Positions 43,301 through 55,369 of a stretch of 64,000 nucleotides of DNA are shown here, piece by piece (within the stretch, counting starts at the first letter, position 1; each line of letters begins with the position of its first letter). Location of the stretch: assembly GCA_036785705.1 (NCBI GenBank), contig JAWUZG010000978.1, forward strand, positions 62,001 through 126,000. Reading direction: 5' to 3'. The notes beneath the pieces were generated by a model, which searched no databases, was not told the DNA's origin, and was given only the letters and a program-made list of their open reading frames with translations. The translations under genes and the position numbers were made by a program. Source of the stretch: Acanthornis magna. Taxonomy: Eukaryota; Chordata; Aves; Passeriformes; Acanthizidae.

Positions 43301-46300
43301 GAAGCCGTGCCAGCAGTGTGGGGCTGGGCAACGCAGCCGCTTGGGCTTGGCTGGGCTTCAGGAGCTGAGGCAGCTGCTCCCAGCTCTCCTGCCTCCCACT
43401 TCAGCTGCCTGCCTGCTTTGGGGACAGGCCTTTGGCCTCTGGGCCCTGTGGCTGCAGGCTGCCATTTCACAGACTTGTGTTCTGCACAGATCGAAAGAAT
43501 GTGGAGCCTGACCGGAAGGCTCGTCCAGCTCCTGTGGGACACAGATGGACGCGTGGTTGCGATGACACTCATCGTACTCGGCTATACAGTGGTGGACAAA
43601 GTCACGCTGATAGCCAGCCCCATTGCCCTGCAGCTGGCTGAGGCACTCCTGCCGCTCTTTGACAATGTAAGGCTCTGCGCCCCCAGCCACGGGCACTGGG
43701 TGCTGCCCGGACACTTTGCGCCCTGGGCATTTTCAGGCATGCGCCTAGGTGAGCTCGGAGCAGCCAGTGCTGAGGTCTGTCTTCTTTTCATACAGGATAA
43801 TAGCGTGGTGCGGCTGCTCTCCATGGTGCTCTTCCGAGCTTTGGTGACCTCTGGAGCGCTAAAGTGGGAAAAGGCCCTGAAGGCGCAAGTGCGCCTGAGC
43901 CTGCTCCCACTCTTTTTCCATTGCCACGACGAGAAGCGGCCTGTGGCAGCGGTGAGGACTCGTGGGCTGCTGGTGTCCCCCTGCGAGGGGGCTCAGCTGC
44001 CTCCCGCCCTTGCGCCTCATGGGCTGCAGCCTCCTCGTGGCCTTGGCACGGGGACGCGGCTCCTGTGCCTTGGGCTGCGGGGCCATCTCCGGCTCTCTGC
44101 TGCTCTCCAGGCCTCTCGGGCAGCGCTGCTTAGCGTGGCCCAGTTCCTGAAGAGGAGGGATCTCGAGCAGCTGCTGAAGAAGCAGCAGCTGTGGAAGTTG
44201 GGCGAATGCCTGGTAAGGACAGCCTGGAAGCCCCAGCCGCAGTCCGGACAAGGCCCCTGTGGCCGCTGCTCAGTGTGTGCGGCTGGCAGCTGTGGCCCTG
44301 CCTGCTGCTGCGCCCAGGGGCCACGCGGGCTCTTCTCCAGGCTCCTGTGGCCCCGAGCCGGGTGCCCATGGAGCCCCGGCCCAGCTGGGCCGTGCGCCGG
44401 GGCGGCCCCGCGGCTCCCCGGGCAGCAGCCGGCCCTCTGGCCCCCTCCAAAGGCCGGCGCCAGCGGCTGCTGGCCGCGCCTCAGGGCTGTGCGGCCAGGG
44501 GCCCCAGGCCAGCGCCAGGCGCAGCGAGCGCCCGCCCGAGGGGCTGAGCCCGCGCCAAGCCTTCCCTGCGGGCCCTCTCTCTCTGCAGCTGGCACACGAC
44601 AGGAGCCGAGCGGCCGAGCAGCTGCGCCAGGCCCTGCCCTACGTGCACAGCCCACAGGAGCCCCTGCGAGAGGAGGCCGTCAGGTTCATCGGTGAGCCGC
44701 CAGCCCGGGCTCCCTCCCCGCCCCGCGCCGCCACAGCTCGGGCCCAGCCCCGGCTGCTGCCCCGGCAGCGCCATCCGGGCACGGGGCTCTGGAGCCCCGC
44801 CTGCCCTCGGGGCTGTTGCCGCCCTCCTGTCGCAGCCGTGCCCTTCCTCGGGCGGCACGATGCGGCAAGGGCCCGGGCTGAGCCGTGCCGGTGCAGGAGG
44901 CCGTGCGGCCCCAGGGCTGGCAGCGCCGCTGGGGGGGAGCTGTGCCGCTGGGCGCCGTGACAGGCTCTGTGTTGCCAGGGATGGTCGGGCGGAGCTTGAG
45001 GGGGCAGCAGGAAGAATTGCAGCTCATCTTGGACGGTGAGTGAGGGCAGCGGGCTGGCAGCAGGGGCTGGCGGGGGCAGCTGCAATCCCTGCCCGGCTGC
45101 GGAGGGCTCCGCTCCCTGTGTGGACAAGGGGCGGTGTGGGCAGAGCACACAGAGATTTCAGGGGCACGTCGGGGATTCGTGGCCAGCACCTTCGGGCTTA
45201 TGCCCTTGGCCCCTGCTCCCTCGTGGCCGTGGCAAGAGCGGGCTGGGATGGCCCTGGCAAGGGGGGGTCTCCTCGGGTTCCCACAGGTCCGGGATGTGAC
45301 CGTGGCTCTCTTCCTCTCTGTGCCAGTCCTTGAAGACATGGAGGATGACACCAGCGACACCGTCAGAAGCCTGGCACTTCAAACATGGCACATCCTCCAG
45401 GCGCTAGCGAGGACTCGCACCTCCAGCATCGGGAAGCTGCAAGATGGCCTCCGCAGGGTGAGCCAGACATGGCTCCGTGTGTGGGGCCGTGGCTGGCTTT
45501 GCTGCTGGAGCTCTGCGGAGAGCTGATCTGTCTCCTCCATCCGCTGGGGCCACCTGAGGCTGCAGGGAGCTCCTTTCTTTTTAAGCATTTCCTCTTTTTT
45601 TAGTATCTAAATATAGAATCTGTTCTAATACACAGACTCTCAGGATCTTTCTTTCAGTGCCCAGTATCTGCAGGGCATAGGGGGAGAGGGGGGGAACAGG
45701 ATGCTTGTGCTCAGCAGGTTGCCCAGGCGTGCAGTGTGGAAGGAATGTGGCCAGAAGCGCCTTGGCCTTTGGTGGTTCTGCTGCAGCCTTAACGCTTCCG
45801 CCAGAGCGAGTGGGCAGAGGCTGGAGCTGCGGGGATCCCTGGGAGACTGGTGCCTGGAGATGGCCACAAGCCCTGTGCCAGCAGGGCAGCGCCATCTGTG
45901 TCCTGCCCGTGTGTTGCTGGCTGGATTGCCGAGGGCTCCGAGGTGCCTCTTGGTGCGGCTCCTCTGGAGCTCCAGCGGGGCTGTGCCGCTGCCGGGCAGG
46001 TTGACCGGGCTGGGGGAGACCCTGAGGGGACGGGGTGGTGGGAGGCTGTGAAGGGATGAGGTGCTGCGCAGGCCCTGATCGGGACGAGGCAGTGGGACAG
46101 CATGAGGGGGGAATGTGTGAGGGGGTGGGTGACAGGAGCCTACCAGGGCCAGGAGGCCCATGTGGGGCTGGGTGCTGGGTGCTGGGAAGCCCTGAGGAAT
46201 TGGGTATCAGAGGCCCTAAGCAACCCCCAGGCAGCTGCCTGACAGCTGCTCTGGTGTTTCCCCAAGGCATCTCCCATGCCTCGAGGCTGAGCCTCAGCGG

Positions 46301-46916
46301 GAGGGAGGCTGGGGACACCGCTGAGGTGCCCAGGCTGGGCTGGCTGGGGACAAGGAGGGCAAGGGGGCCTTGCCGGGGCATGGCGACTGCGTGCTGCCTA
46401 CAAGGGGCAGTGGGCAGTGGGCAGTGGCAGGGCTGGCGGCCAGCCCGGGCCTCCACGGCTGCCCAGGCCATGGTGCTGTGGCCGAGTCCCCCCTGACACA
46501 GAGCTCTGGCACTGCAGAGCCGCTGCCACCATGAGGAGGGCAGCGCTGTCTCCTCGAGCAGGCCTGCGGAGTCGCTGCTGTGGAAGTGGCTCTGGGCACT
46601 GCAGAAACAGCACCAGAGCATGCGCAGGAACAGCAGGAGCCAGAACACCGCTACCTGCTCAACAAGGCACCCACTCAGCCCCTGCCAAACGCAAGCACCT
46701 CTGGCCCTTTCCCATCCCCAACACCGAGGTTGTTCCCAGTTTTTCCCTGAAGAGAAGCCAAACTCAGCCGTAAACCCAACCAAAATCCCACAATTGCAGC
46801 AGCCCTCTTGTACTCCAAGGGACGGTGGAGCCTCATTCCTGGATCCTGCTGGACAAGGAAGGGAAACTGGGAATTCTGGAATCAGGAAACTGTTTAAAAC
46901 CCCAAAACATCCATAA
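40385..46916 (+). CDS. Maestro heat-like repeat (MROH) family protein, copy 2, altered C-terminus
   Basis: Exons: 40385-40508, 40796-40860, 40970-41119, 41303-41451, 41776-41923, 42169-42356, 42446-42583, 42855-42969, 43143-43280, 43490-43666, 43796-43951, 44111-44212, 44589-44691, 44979-45035, 45327-45457 and 46518-46916. Lengths equal those of copy 1 except the first (six bases shorter in the acidic run) and the last. The sum is 2340 bases (779 residues plus stop). In the exon parts I compared, copies differ by about nine replacement and six silent changes, so duplication is recent and both frames have been kept. Homology stops at about 46672 inside the last exon; after TRHP this copy reads into about 80 new codons to TAA at 46914-46916. 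Confidence 0.87.
40560..40619. repeat. (CCATC)12 microsatellite in MROH intron 1, copy 2
   Basis: Twelve perfect units; compare eighteen at 31971-32060. Confidence 0.95.
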
Positions 46917-47164
46917 TTCCCTAAAATTGGAGCCACCCCTTGTTTAGGATCCCTTCCCAAGGATATCACCTCTGGAGAATCCACCTGCGCCTCCCAAATC
47001 CAAGGGCTAGGGGCTTTGGGAATTGCTTCCAGGCGGCTGCAGCTCCACATCCCTGATCCCAGCCCTTTCCCGGAGGATGGATTCCCATCCCAAGGCTGCC
47101 TGTGTCCCCTCCCCATCCCACAGAGGACCCCGGGAGATGACAGCAATACTGCTCTTCATTGGGA
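46917..47164. other. Short intergenic stretch
   Basis: Separates the converging 3' ends of MROH copy 2 (plus) and the ZP3-type gene (minus). No polyadenylation signal is obvious for either. Confidence 0.4.
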
Positions 47165-50100
47165 TCAGGAGCACGGGGACATTCCTGGAGGGCAGAGCCT
47201 TTCCCGGCACATTCCCAGGAGCATTCCCAGTGCTGTCAGGCTCAGCAGAGTGGTCGCCACCAGCAGGAGTCTCTGGATCCCCATGGGAATTCCACCAGCG
47301 GCACCTGGAAGGGACAAAACCCACTCAGCACTCCCTGATTGGCTACCCACCTTCCATCCAATCCTTAGGGATCTTTGGGAAGGAGCCCCCGGAGAGGCTC
47401 TGGGGGGTTGTTCCAAAAAGTCCCATAGGGAAATCACAGGGATTTCAAGGTGGGATCAACCCCCAGGTGAAGCCTGGGGACGCAACACCACAATAAAACC
47501 CCACAAACAAACAAGAAAATCCATCCAAGGAAAAAAACCAAAACAAACAAAAAAACTCTCACCAAAAAGACCCCAAAAAACCAAAACCAAAGACAAAACC
47601 ACAAAAGCCCCTGCCCTGGAGGGTGTTCCCAGCTGATCCCAGACTTCCAGAGAGGTTCTGTAATCCCTGAGCTGGCTCCAGGATGAGCAGGAGTCCCACG
47701 GAGATGTCGGCCTCAGTTGGTCCTGAGCGCCCACCTGGAAAAAGATGGGAATGAGTTCCCAGGAGAGGGAATTCCCACTTGGGCCCAGTTTAGGGAATTA
47801 CACACAGAAGAGCAGAATTCCTGGGGTGTTAAATGCAAGGCCACAGTCACTTGGAACAGGATCATGGAATGGTCTGGGATGGAAGGGCCCTCAAAGCCCA
47901 TCCTGTGCCACAGGGAGGGACACCTCCCACTGTCCCAGGTGGCTCCAGCCCGGCCCGGGGACACTTCCAGGGAGGGACAGCGGTGCCAGGACCTCACCAC
48001 CCACACGGAATTTTTTCCCACTATCCCACCAAAATCCCCCTCTTTCCTTCCCAAAGCCCTTCCCTCGGGACGCCACGGAGGAGCCAGGATCGTCCTTCCC
48101 CCAAAGCCGTCCTCACCTCTCGGCCCCCCAGCCCGAGGGTGCCACCCCTGGGGACACCTCGGGGACACACCTGGCTCGGCGGGGCCGTCCCTCCTGACAC
48201 ACCTGTCCAGCCCTGCGGCCGGAGCGCGGCTTCCTGGGAATCTCCTCCGGGAGAGGGACAGCTGCCACTGTCACAGCAGCTGCACATGGCCCCGGTGCCC
48301 TCCAGAGGGGCCCACCTGCAACAGAGTCACCTGTGACCGCCGTGCCGCGGGCGGGGCCCCCCCCCCGGCACAGGGACACTCCCAGGCCGCTGGCGCTGCC
48401 CAAGGAACAGGCTTTATTCCCGGGATTCGGGGCTGCGGCCGCCGGGGACACCGCAGGTGGCAGCTGATGGAGAGCTGCCGGGGCAATTCCAGGACAAGTC
48501 ATTCATCTTGGAGACTTTGGGAGGTTTTTTTCTGCGGAGAAACCGGGAGAGGAGGGGGAGGAGGAGGAGGAGGAGGAGGTGGGGGGAGAACAAGAACTCA
48601 CCACATTCCCAGCGTCTGCCGCGAATTTGAAGGTGCCCACCCGGAACCGCAGCGACTCCGGCCGGGGCCGCGGGGCCACGAAGGCTGAGTCACTGTCCTC
48701 TGCCCTGCCATCCACCAGGCACCTGGAGAAGGGCCGGGAAGGTGGGATTTGTCATGGGAATTAATCCTTCGGGATTGCAGGAATCCTTCAGGATAGGCCA
48801 GGGGAATTAATCCTTTGGGATTGAAGGAATTCTTCGGGATTTGCCAGAAGAATGAATCCTTTGCGATTGGCCACCGGAATTAATCCTACGGGATTGCAGG
48901 AATCCTTCGGGATTTGCCACAGGAATTAATCCTTCGGGATCAGCCATGGGAACCCTTCAGGGTTTGCCATGGGAATGAATCCTTCGGGAATGGCCACAGG
49001 AACCCTTTGGGATGGGCCCACCAGCCCCAAGCCCGGCCTTACCCACCCAGGTTGATGAAGGCGTAGTGCGGGGATGAGTTCCTGTCGGGGCTCGGGGTGG
49101 CCACGCACTGATCCACGAAGAGCCGCAGGGGCACGTGGCCCTCCGAGGTGACATCAGCCTGGAAGCAGAAGCTGTCCCGGAGCTGGAAGGCGTTGGAGAG
49201 CCTCTCCCTGCTCCAGGTGTCTGGAATGCGGATCCTAGGGGATGGGGTCACTCTGGGCACTTGCTGGGAATGGGGCACCTCTAAAATGTGCGGCAACCCC
49301 CGTGGGGTGGATTCAGGCTCCGTTTGGGCTCCCAGGATGTCACCGGGAGCCACCAGGATTGGGGACCCCAGGGACACGAGGCCCCCGGAGCTGCACCCAC
49401 CATCCATGAGGCACAGGGAGAACTGGAACCGCTCCTGTGCCGCCAGCGTGGAGCGGAACTGGGCCCATGTGGGGCGCACGGCGCCGCTGCTCACGTTGCT
49501 CTTCCTAAAAGGAAGCAATGGGAATTCCCAGGGATGCCACCATCCCCTTGGCACCGGGGCAGCACAGGGACAGCGCCAGCCGCTCACCTGGGGTAGTGAC
49601 ACTCGATAGGGACCTCGGCCGGGGTGGCTCTCACGATCGGGGGGTTGCCGGAAGGGGTGGGTTTGTAGGACAGGGAGGTTCTGTAGATCAGCGAGTCCGG
49701 GGTCACCTGCAGGAAGGATTTGAGACAGGGCAAAAATCAGGAAAATGTACTCAGCAGCAGCAGCAGGGAGCGTGCCAGGACACAGAGGCCACCAAGGCCA
49801 CCTTCCCAATCCCGTAGGACACCACAGAGCTTTTAGTGTCATCCCAACGAGGTGCCAGCTTGAGGGGGGTCTGGGAGCCTCCAGGACTTGGGCACAGCAC
49901 CCCATCCCATTGATGGAATAACACCTGTTATCCCATCAATTCCTGCATCCAATCCCAAAAAACACTGCTGAGTCTGCCCCTTATCCCAGGCTGGACAGGG
50001 GTACCCATATCCTAAAATCCAGCCCTGGACACACCACTCCTCACCCCATACCTGCCAGGACCTTCACCAGGTCAGCCTTTGGGGACAAAGCCTTGCCCAC

Positions 50101-50574
50101 TGCCTCCCTCGAGGGGACCCAAACCCTCACCCCAAGGGCCACCAAACCATGGCCACAGTGCCACAGTTGCCCTCACCTGCAGGGTGCTGCCACACTCGTG
50201 CAGCGCGGCCACAAAGGTGACAAAGGCCCAGGTGGGGTTCGGGGCCAGGGGCAGGCACGAGGCCATGCCCAGGCTCAGCTCCGCTGCCCGCACCAGGCGC
50301 CTGGTGCCAAAGAGGTCCCTGCACATGGTGACCGCCAGCTGCCCCTCCTGGCACCGCACGGCCACCGCAGGACACGGGGACAGTGCCCGCAGCTGTGACA
50401 GATCCACCCGCGCCCATGGCTGGACTGCGGCGGGGACATGGCTCCGGGAGGAGCCTCCTTGCACGTGCCACATCCCGGGATTCTGCGGGGGGGAAAAGCC
50501 CAGGGATCAGAGGATGGAGCCATGGCCAACACCCAGCAGAGCAGCATGACCCCAAAGCAGCTCCCAGACCCCAT
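47165..50574 (-). CDS. ZP3: Zona pellucida sperm-binding protein 3-like
   Basis: Nine exons: 50574-50177, 49706-49588, 49504-49397, 49234-49043, 48722-48602, 48474 to about 48385, 48315-48203, 47734-47645 and 47304-47165. The start gives a signal peptide (GVMLLCWVLAMA). ZP-N follows (CQEGQLAV, DLFGT, LHECGSTLQ), then ZP-C (PIECHYPR, RLFVDQCVATPSPD, CLVDG, NKACS, CSCCDSGSC), and a TM helix (LLLVATTLLSLTALGMLLGM) with a short tail. This is the ZP3 layout: a secreted or shed egg-coat glycoprotein that polymerises through its ZP module. No clear furin site was found. Two one-base frame breaks are apparent, in a C7 run at 50487-50493 and at about 48451; each needs one more base. They are either sequence errors or inactivating. 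Exon 3 could end at 49401, but phase favours 49397. Confidence 0.8.
48750..49025. repeat. Minisatellite in ZP3-type gene intron
   Basis: Repeats of GGAATTAATCCTTCGGGATT and GCAGGAATCCTTCGGGAT, mixed with TTGCCAYRGGAA, in a period of roughly 35 or 65 bases. It lies wholly in the intron between 49043 and 48722. Confidence 0.85.
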
Positions 50575-50719
50575 CCCAGCTCCAGGAAAAGCAGTGCATG
50601 GAAAAGGGGAGGCTCGGGAGCCATTTATGGGAGAGTTCTTGGGGAATCCTGGCTGGGATAACAGGATCCAGCTGGGGAATCCCACTCATGATAATGGGAT
50701 CCAGCTGAGGAATCCCACT

Positions 50720-52760
50720 CACAGAGTCACAGAATCACAGAATCACAGAATGAACTGGGTAGGAAAAGACCTCTGAGATCATCAAGTCCAACCCATGCCC
50801 TGCCACCTCCTCATCAACTAAACCATGGCACTGAGTGCCACATCCAGTCTTTTTTAAACACCTCCAGGGACGGTGACTCCACCACCTCCCTGAGCAGACA
50901 ATTCCAGTGCCCAATCACTCTTTTGGTGAAGAATTCTGTCCTGATGTCTAACCTAAACTTCCCCTGGTGCAGCTTAAGACTGTGTCCTCTTGTTCTGTCA
51001 GTGGTGGCCTGGGAGAAGAGAGCGACTCCCAAGTGTCTACAAGCTCCTTTCAGGTGGTCCTAGAGAGTGATAAGGTCTCCCCTGAGCCTCCTTTTCTCCA
51101 GGCTAAACAACCCCAGCTCCCTCAGCTGCTTTTCACAGGAATTGTGCTCCAGGCCCTTCCCCAGCCTTGTTGCCCTCCTCTGGACATGCCCCAGCATCTC
51201 AACATCCTTCCCAAATTGGGGGGCCCAGAACTGGATACAGCACTCGAGGTGCAGCCTCACCAGTGCCGAGTACAGGGGAAGAATCACTGCCCTGCTCCTG
51301 CTGGCCACACCATTCCTGATCCAGGCCAGGTGCCATTGGCCTTCTTGGCCACGAGGGCACAGTGCTGGCTCATGTCCAGCCTGCCATCAATCAGTCCCCC
51401 AGGTCCCTTTCTGCCTGGCTGCTGTCCAGCCACTCTGTCCCCAGCCTGCAGTGCTGCAGGGCTTGTTGTGGCCAAAGTGCAGGACCTGGCACTTGGTCTT
51501 GTTCAACCTCACATTGTTGGGTTGGGCCCTGGATCCATCCAGCCTGTCCAGGACCCTCTGCAGAGCCCTCCTACCCTGCAGCAGATCCACACTCGCACCC
51601 AGCTTGGTGTCATTTGCAATTTTGTTAATGGAAGACTTGATCCCCTATCCCAGATCATCAGAAATGAAATTAAACAGAACTGGGCCCAACACTGATCCCT
51701 GGCAGGCACCACCAGAGCCTGGGCCCACCTTGGATGCAGCACCATCCCCACCACTCTCTGGGCCCAGCCTCCAGCCACTTCTTAACCCAGAGAAGAGGGA
51801 AGCTGTCCAAGCCATGGGCTGCCAGCTTTTCCAGGAGGATGCTGTGGGAGATTGTGTCAAAGCCTTATTGCAGTCCAGGCAGACACATGAACAGCCTTCC
51901 CTGCACCCACAGGTAGGTCACCTGGTCACAAAAGGACATCAGGGTGGTCAGGCAGGACCTGCCCCTCCTAAATCCACGCTGGCTGGGCCCAATCCCTCGG
52001 CCACCCTGGAGGTGCCGTGTGATGGCACTCAAGGTGATCTGTTCCATAGCCTTGCCAGGCACTGAGGTCAGGCTGACAGGCCTGGAGTTGCCCAGATCCT
52101 CCTTCCTGCCCTTCTTGTGGATGGGCTCACATTGGCACCTCCAGTCCTCTGGGACCTCCCCGGTGAGCCAGGACTGATGATCAGTGATGGAGAGTGGCTG
52201 CATGAGCTCTTCCACCATCACCCTCATCCCCCGAGGATGGATCCCATCTGGCCCCACAGACCTGTGAGCATCTCAGTGGCTCAGCAGGTCACCAACTGCT
52301 TCCTCCTGGATTACAGGGGCCCATTCTGCTCCCTGTCCCCATCCCCCAGCTCGGGAGGCCACTTGTCCTGAGCATGACCTGTTTGAATGTTGAAAGCTGA
52401 GGCAAAGAAGGTGTTGAGCACCTCAGCCTTTTCCTCATCTTTAGTTACTGTATTCCCCCCTGCATCCAATAAAGAATGGAGGTTGTCCTTGCCCGTCCTT
52501 TTGCAATTAAAGTCTTTATGAAAACATCTTTTATTATCCTTCACAAAAATGGCCAGATTAAGTTCTAATTTGGCTTAACATATCTCTAATTTTTTTTCTG
52601 CATGATCTAACAAAATCCTTGAACATTTCCTGAGCAGCCTGCCCCTCTTTCCAAAGGTGATGCACCCTCTTTTTTCCATGAGTTCCTGCAAAAGCTCCCT
52701 GCCCATCCAGGCCAGTCATTTTCCTCACCAGCTGATCTTTTGGCACTCAGGGACAGCCTG
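50720..52760 (-). mobile_element. CR1 LINE, 3' two kilobases with reverse transcriptase part
   Basis: The minus-strand 3' end is marked by ATTCTGTG repeats at 50720-50750. Frames at 52746-52558, 52544-52311 and 52257-51865 read CR1 ORF2 in order: a DAGGNTVTKDEEKAEVLNTF region, then GPDGIHPRGM and RPVSLTSVPGKAMEQ of the reverse transcriptase. The catalytic FADD box lies beyond the part where the frame is kept. Several shifts make it inactive, and the 5' end is truncated. Confidence 0.9.
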
Positions 52761-53079
52761 CTCCTGTGCCTTCAAGATTTCTTTCTTGAAGTATGTCCAT
52801 CCTTGCTGGACCCCTTTGTTTTTAAAGACTGTTTCCCTTAGAAAAGTCAGTACCTTTGGGTTGGGATTGAGGTTTTCTGAGGTGGGAACAAGCCATTTTG
52901 ATATGGGATTGAGCCATTTTGGTGTAGGATTGAGTTATTTTCAGTGGGATTGTGTTGTTTTGAGGTAACAGATCAATCCCTCATGGCTTTTGGATGAAAT
53001 AGAGATGAAGAACACTGCCTGAAATGCCCCAGGAACCCACAAATCCTCCAGAATATGTCCTCAAACCTTAAATTCCTTC
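52761..53079. other. No gene recognised
   Basis: A GGTGTGGGATTGAGCCATTTTG-type phrase is repeated about four times at 52860-52960. Otherwise unremarkable. Confidence 0.4.
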
Positions 53080-53306
53080 TCAAATACTAGTGAAATGGTA
53101 GGACTTCAGACATCTTAGATCAGTTTCTTTATTTTTAACCCCGTTTTGGGTGTTTTGAAGGGATAAAGATGAATCAGAAGAAAAATTGGGGCCAAAATAA
53201 AAGGACCACCATTCTGGTGTCTTCCCAATGTGTATCACAGGGTCAATGTGGGTCACTAGGTGTCTTCCCGAAGTGGGTCCTGTGATGGGGGATGATGTCG
53301 GAGCAT
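53080..53306 (-). pseudogene. Zinc-finger gene 3' end remnant
   Basis: Reverse-complemented, 53215-53306 matches the vestigial last finger and 3' region of the zinc-finger genes (CATCCCCCATCACAGGACCC, GGGAAGACACC), and 53080-53215 their 3' flank. No usable frame. It breaks off at CATTG (53304-53308). Confidence 0.6.
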
Positions 53307-53474
53307 TGTAAGATCTTGCTCCACTTGGCTTTCAGCCAAGTGACCCATGGGCAGTGTTCTTCCAGCAGCAATCATTCTCTGATTCTGTCAGGGACTCGCT
53401 TCCCTTTCCTTCTTGCCTCTCTTTCAAGCTGGGAATGTGCTGGAAAATGTCCAGCAAAGCAACCTGCTCTCGGA
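53307..53474. other. Junction sequence
   Basis: Connects the zinc-finger scrap to the MROH fragment. Its first bases are shared with 25197-25221. Confidence 0.4.
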
Positions 53475-54972
53475 AGAGCTCCGGGCGCCAAGTCCTGCAG
53501 TCTGCCCTCGAGGGCACCTGCAGAAGAGAAGCCTTGGGGAGGCCACAGGTCACCAAGTCCTGTGGTCGGGCCTTGAGGTCACCCACAGGAGTAACGCCTC
53601 GGAAAAGCTCCAAGTCAGCAAGGAACGAGTGTGCTGTGCGGGAGCTCCTCACAGCACCGCTCTGTCCCATCCTGTCCTGTCGTGTGCTCTGAGCACTGTG
53701 GCGTGGCTGCGTCACCGCCAGCACCTATGTCATGATGTGTCACAAAGGGCCCTTGGACAGCCTGTCCCATTCCATCCCACGGTGACTGTGCTGCAGCGTG
53801 TCACAAAGGGCCCTTGCACACACTGCCACCTGCCCTGGGGCTGCCCCCAGCCCTCCCAAAGTGGCCCAGGTTGGAAGGAATCTCTTGCCCCAAGCGCCTA
53901 AGGCAGCCCGACAGGAACCTTAGGAACGGCTCAAACAAGAAGCAAACGCTCCCCTGCTCTGCGGGCTCAGGGCAGCAGCAGCAGCCCCCACGGCTGCCGA
54001 CGCAGCTGCAGCGGGAAGGGCACGGGGCCTTCCACAGGAGCTGGCACAGCCTCCTTGGGACAAGTCCTGGCTGCTGGCCATCCTAAACACGGGGCTGTGA
54101 CACACACAAGGAACATGTGTGCCAGGGCACCAATGCTGCTCTGACCCCTGGGGCCCGGGGAGCACTGAAATCAGCAGGTGTGGCACAGTCCCTGCCCAAG
54201 CAGACCTGCCACCCCCCGAGCCCTGGCAGTGCCAGTGCCATCTCCTGGCCCAGAGACCTGTGCCCCCGGGGCTGCTTCTCTGCCAGAGGGCAGCCAAAGC
54301 CAACATTGCTGCATTGGTGTCTGTGCTCCTTCCTGCAGGTGGCTGTTGGCAGGAGCACCTGCAGCAAGCGGTGGCAACAGTTGGGATCTGCCAGATGATG
54401 TTGCGCCTTCCTGGGATGATCCTCTTTCATGGAAGGGATTAGCAGGAGCACAAGAACACCATCAGCTGCTGAGTATCACGGGACAGAAAGATTCCACAGA
54501 GACACTGTCAAGTTTCCTTGGGCTTTCCTGACTTTCTTGCACTCAGGAGAAAGAAGAATCGGGCCAGCCTCTGGTGTGCAGTGCTCCAGTTGCTGCGTGT
54601 GTGGCTGTGGCAGCTCCTGTCCAAACACAACTGGGTGCCTGCTGAGCACAGCAATGGACAGCCACAAACAGGGAGGCTCCCCAGTGAACGTCAAGGGAAT
54701 CACCTGAGGAAGTGCAGGGGGGAGGGATAACTCTGGGAGGAGAAGCTGGTCTGTGTCTCTGATGATGGTGCCAGCACCCTGAAGGAGCAGCCCAGAGAAG
54801 TGCTGGAAGCAGAAGTGTCCTGCCTTTTTCTGCTGTCACAGGGACACGGGACAGGCTTGTTGCCAATGGTCCACAAGACTTGATGCAGGAAAAGTGCAGG
54901 GCCATGCACTGCTGCTAGGGAATGGCCTCCAGCAAGAGCAAAGCAGGATCCTCTAGCAGCAAAGCCTGTGCC

Positions 54973-55369
54973 TGTCGTGTGTCGCGTGGCACGCAGCGGA
55001 CGATGATGGAAGAGACGGGACAGATTGCAATGGATGCAAACAGCCGATTTTATTGATACAGAGCAGAGTATTTATACCTTTTCAGCAGTAGCTAAAAATA
55101 GATCCTTATATAAGCAATAATCACTGTAACAACCATATCTATGTTTCTTAACAACAAACTAAAAGCTAACCGTTTCAAACACAATAGAGTACAGTACCTA
55201 CCCAGTGCAGGTACATACCAAACATGCTTTCCTCTTACACTCCCTAACTCCCTATTTCATGGTAGGCTGCACTGCTTGCCACGGTTTGTGGCCTAGCAGC
55301 ATTGCCGCATTCAGTTCTGACACAAGTTCAGCAGTGCTCTCACTTCTGCTTTCTAGCTGTAACTCCACA
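54973..55369 (-). mobile_element. Solo LTR, 397 bp, with 6-bp target duplication
   Basis: Ends are TGTGGAGTT and CACACGACA on the minus strand. TGTGCC flanks both sides (54967-54972 and 55370-55375). A TATAAATA box lies about 15 bases before AATAAA. The uninterrupted target is seen at 38570-38580. The 6-bp duplication suggests an ERVK (betaretrovirus-like) source. Confidence 0.85.
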
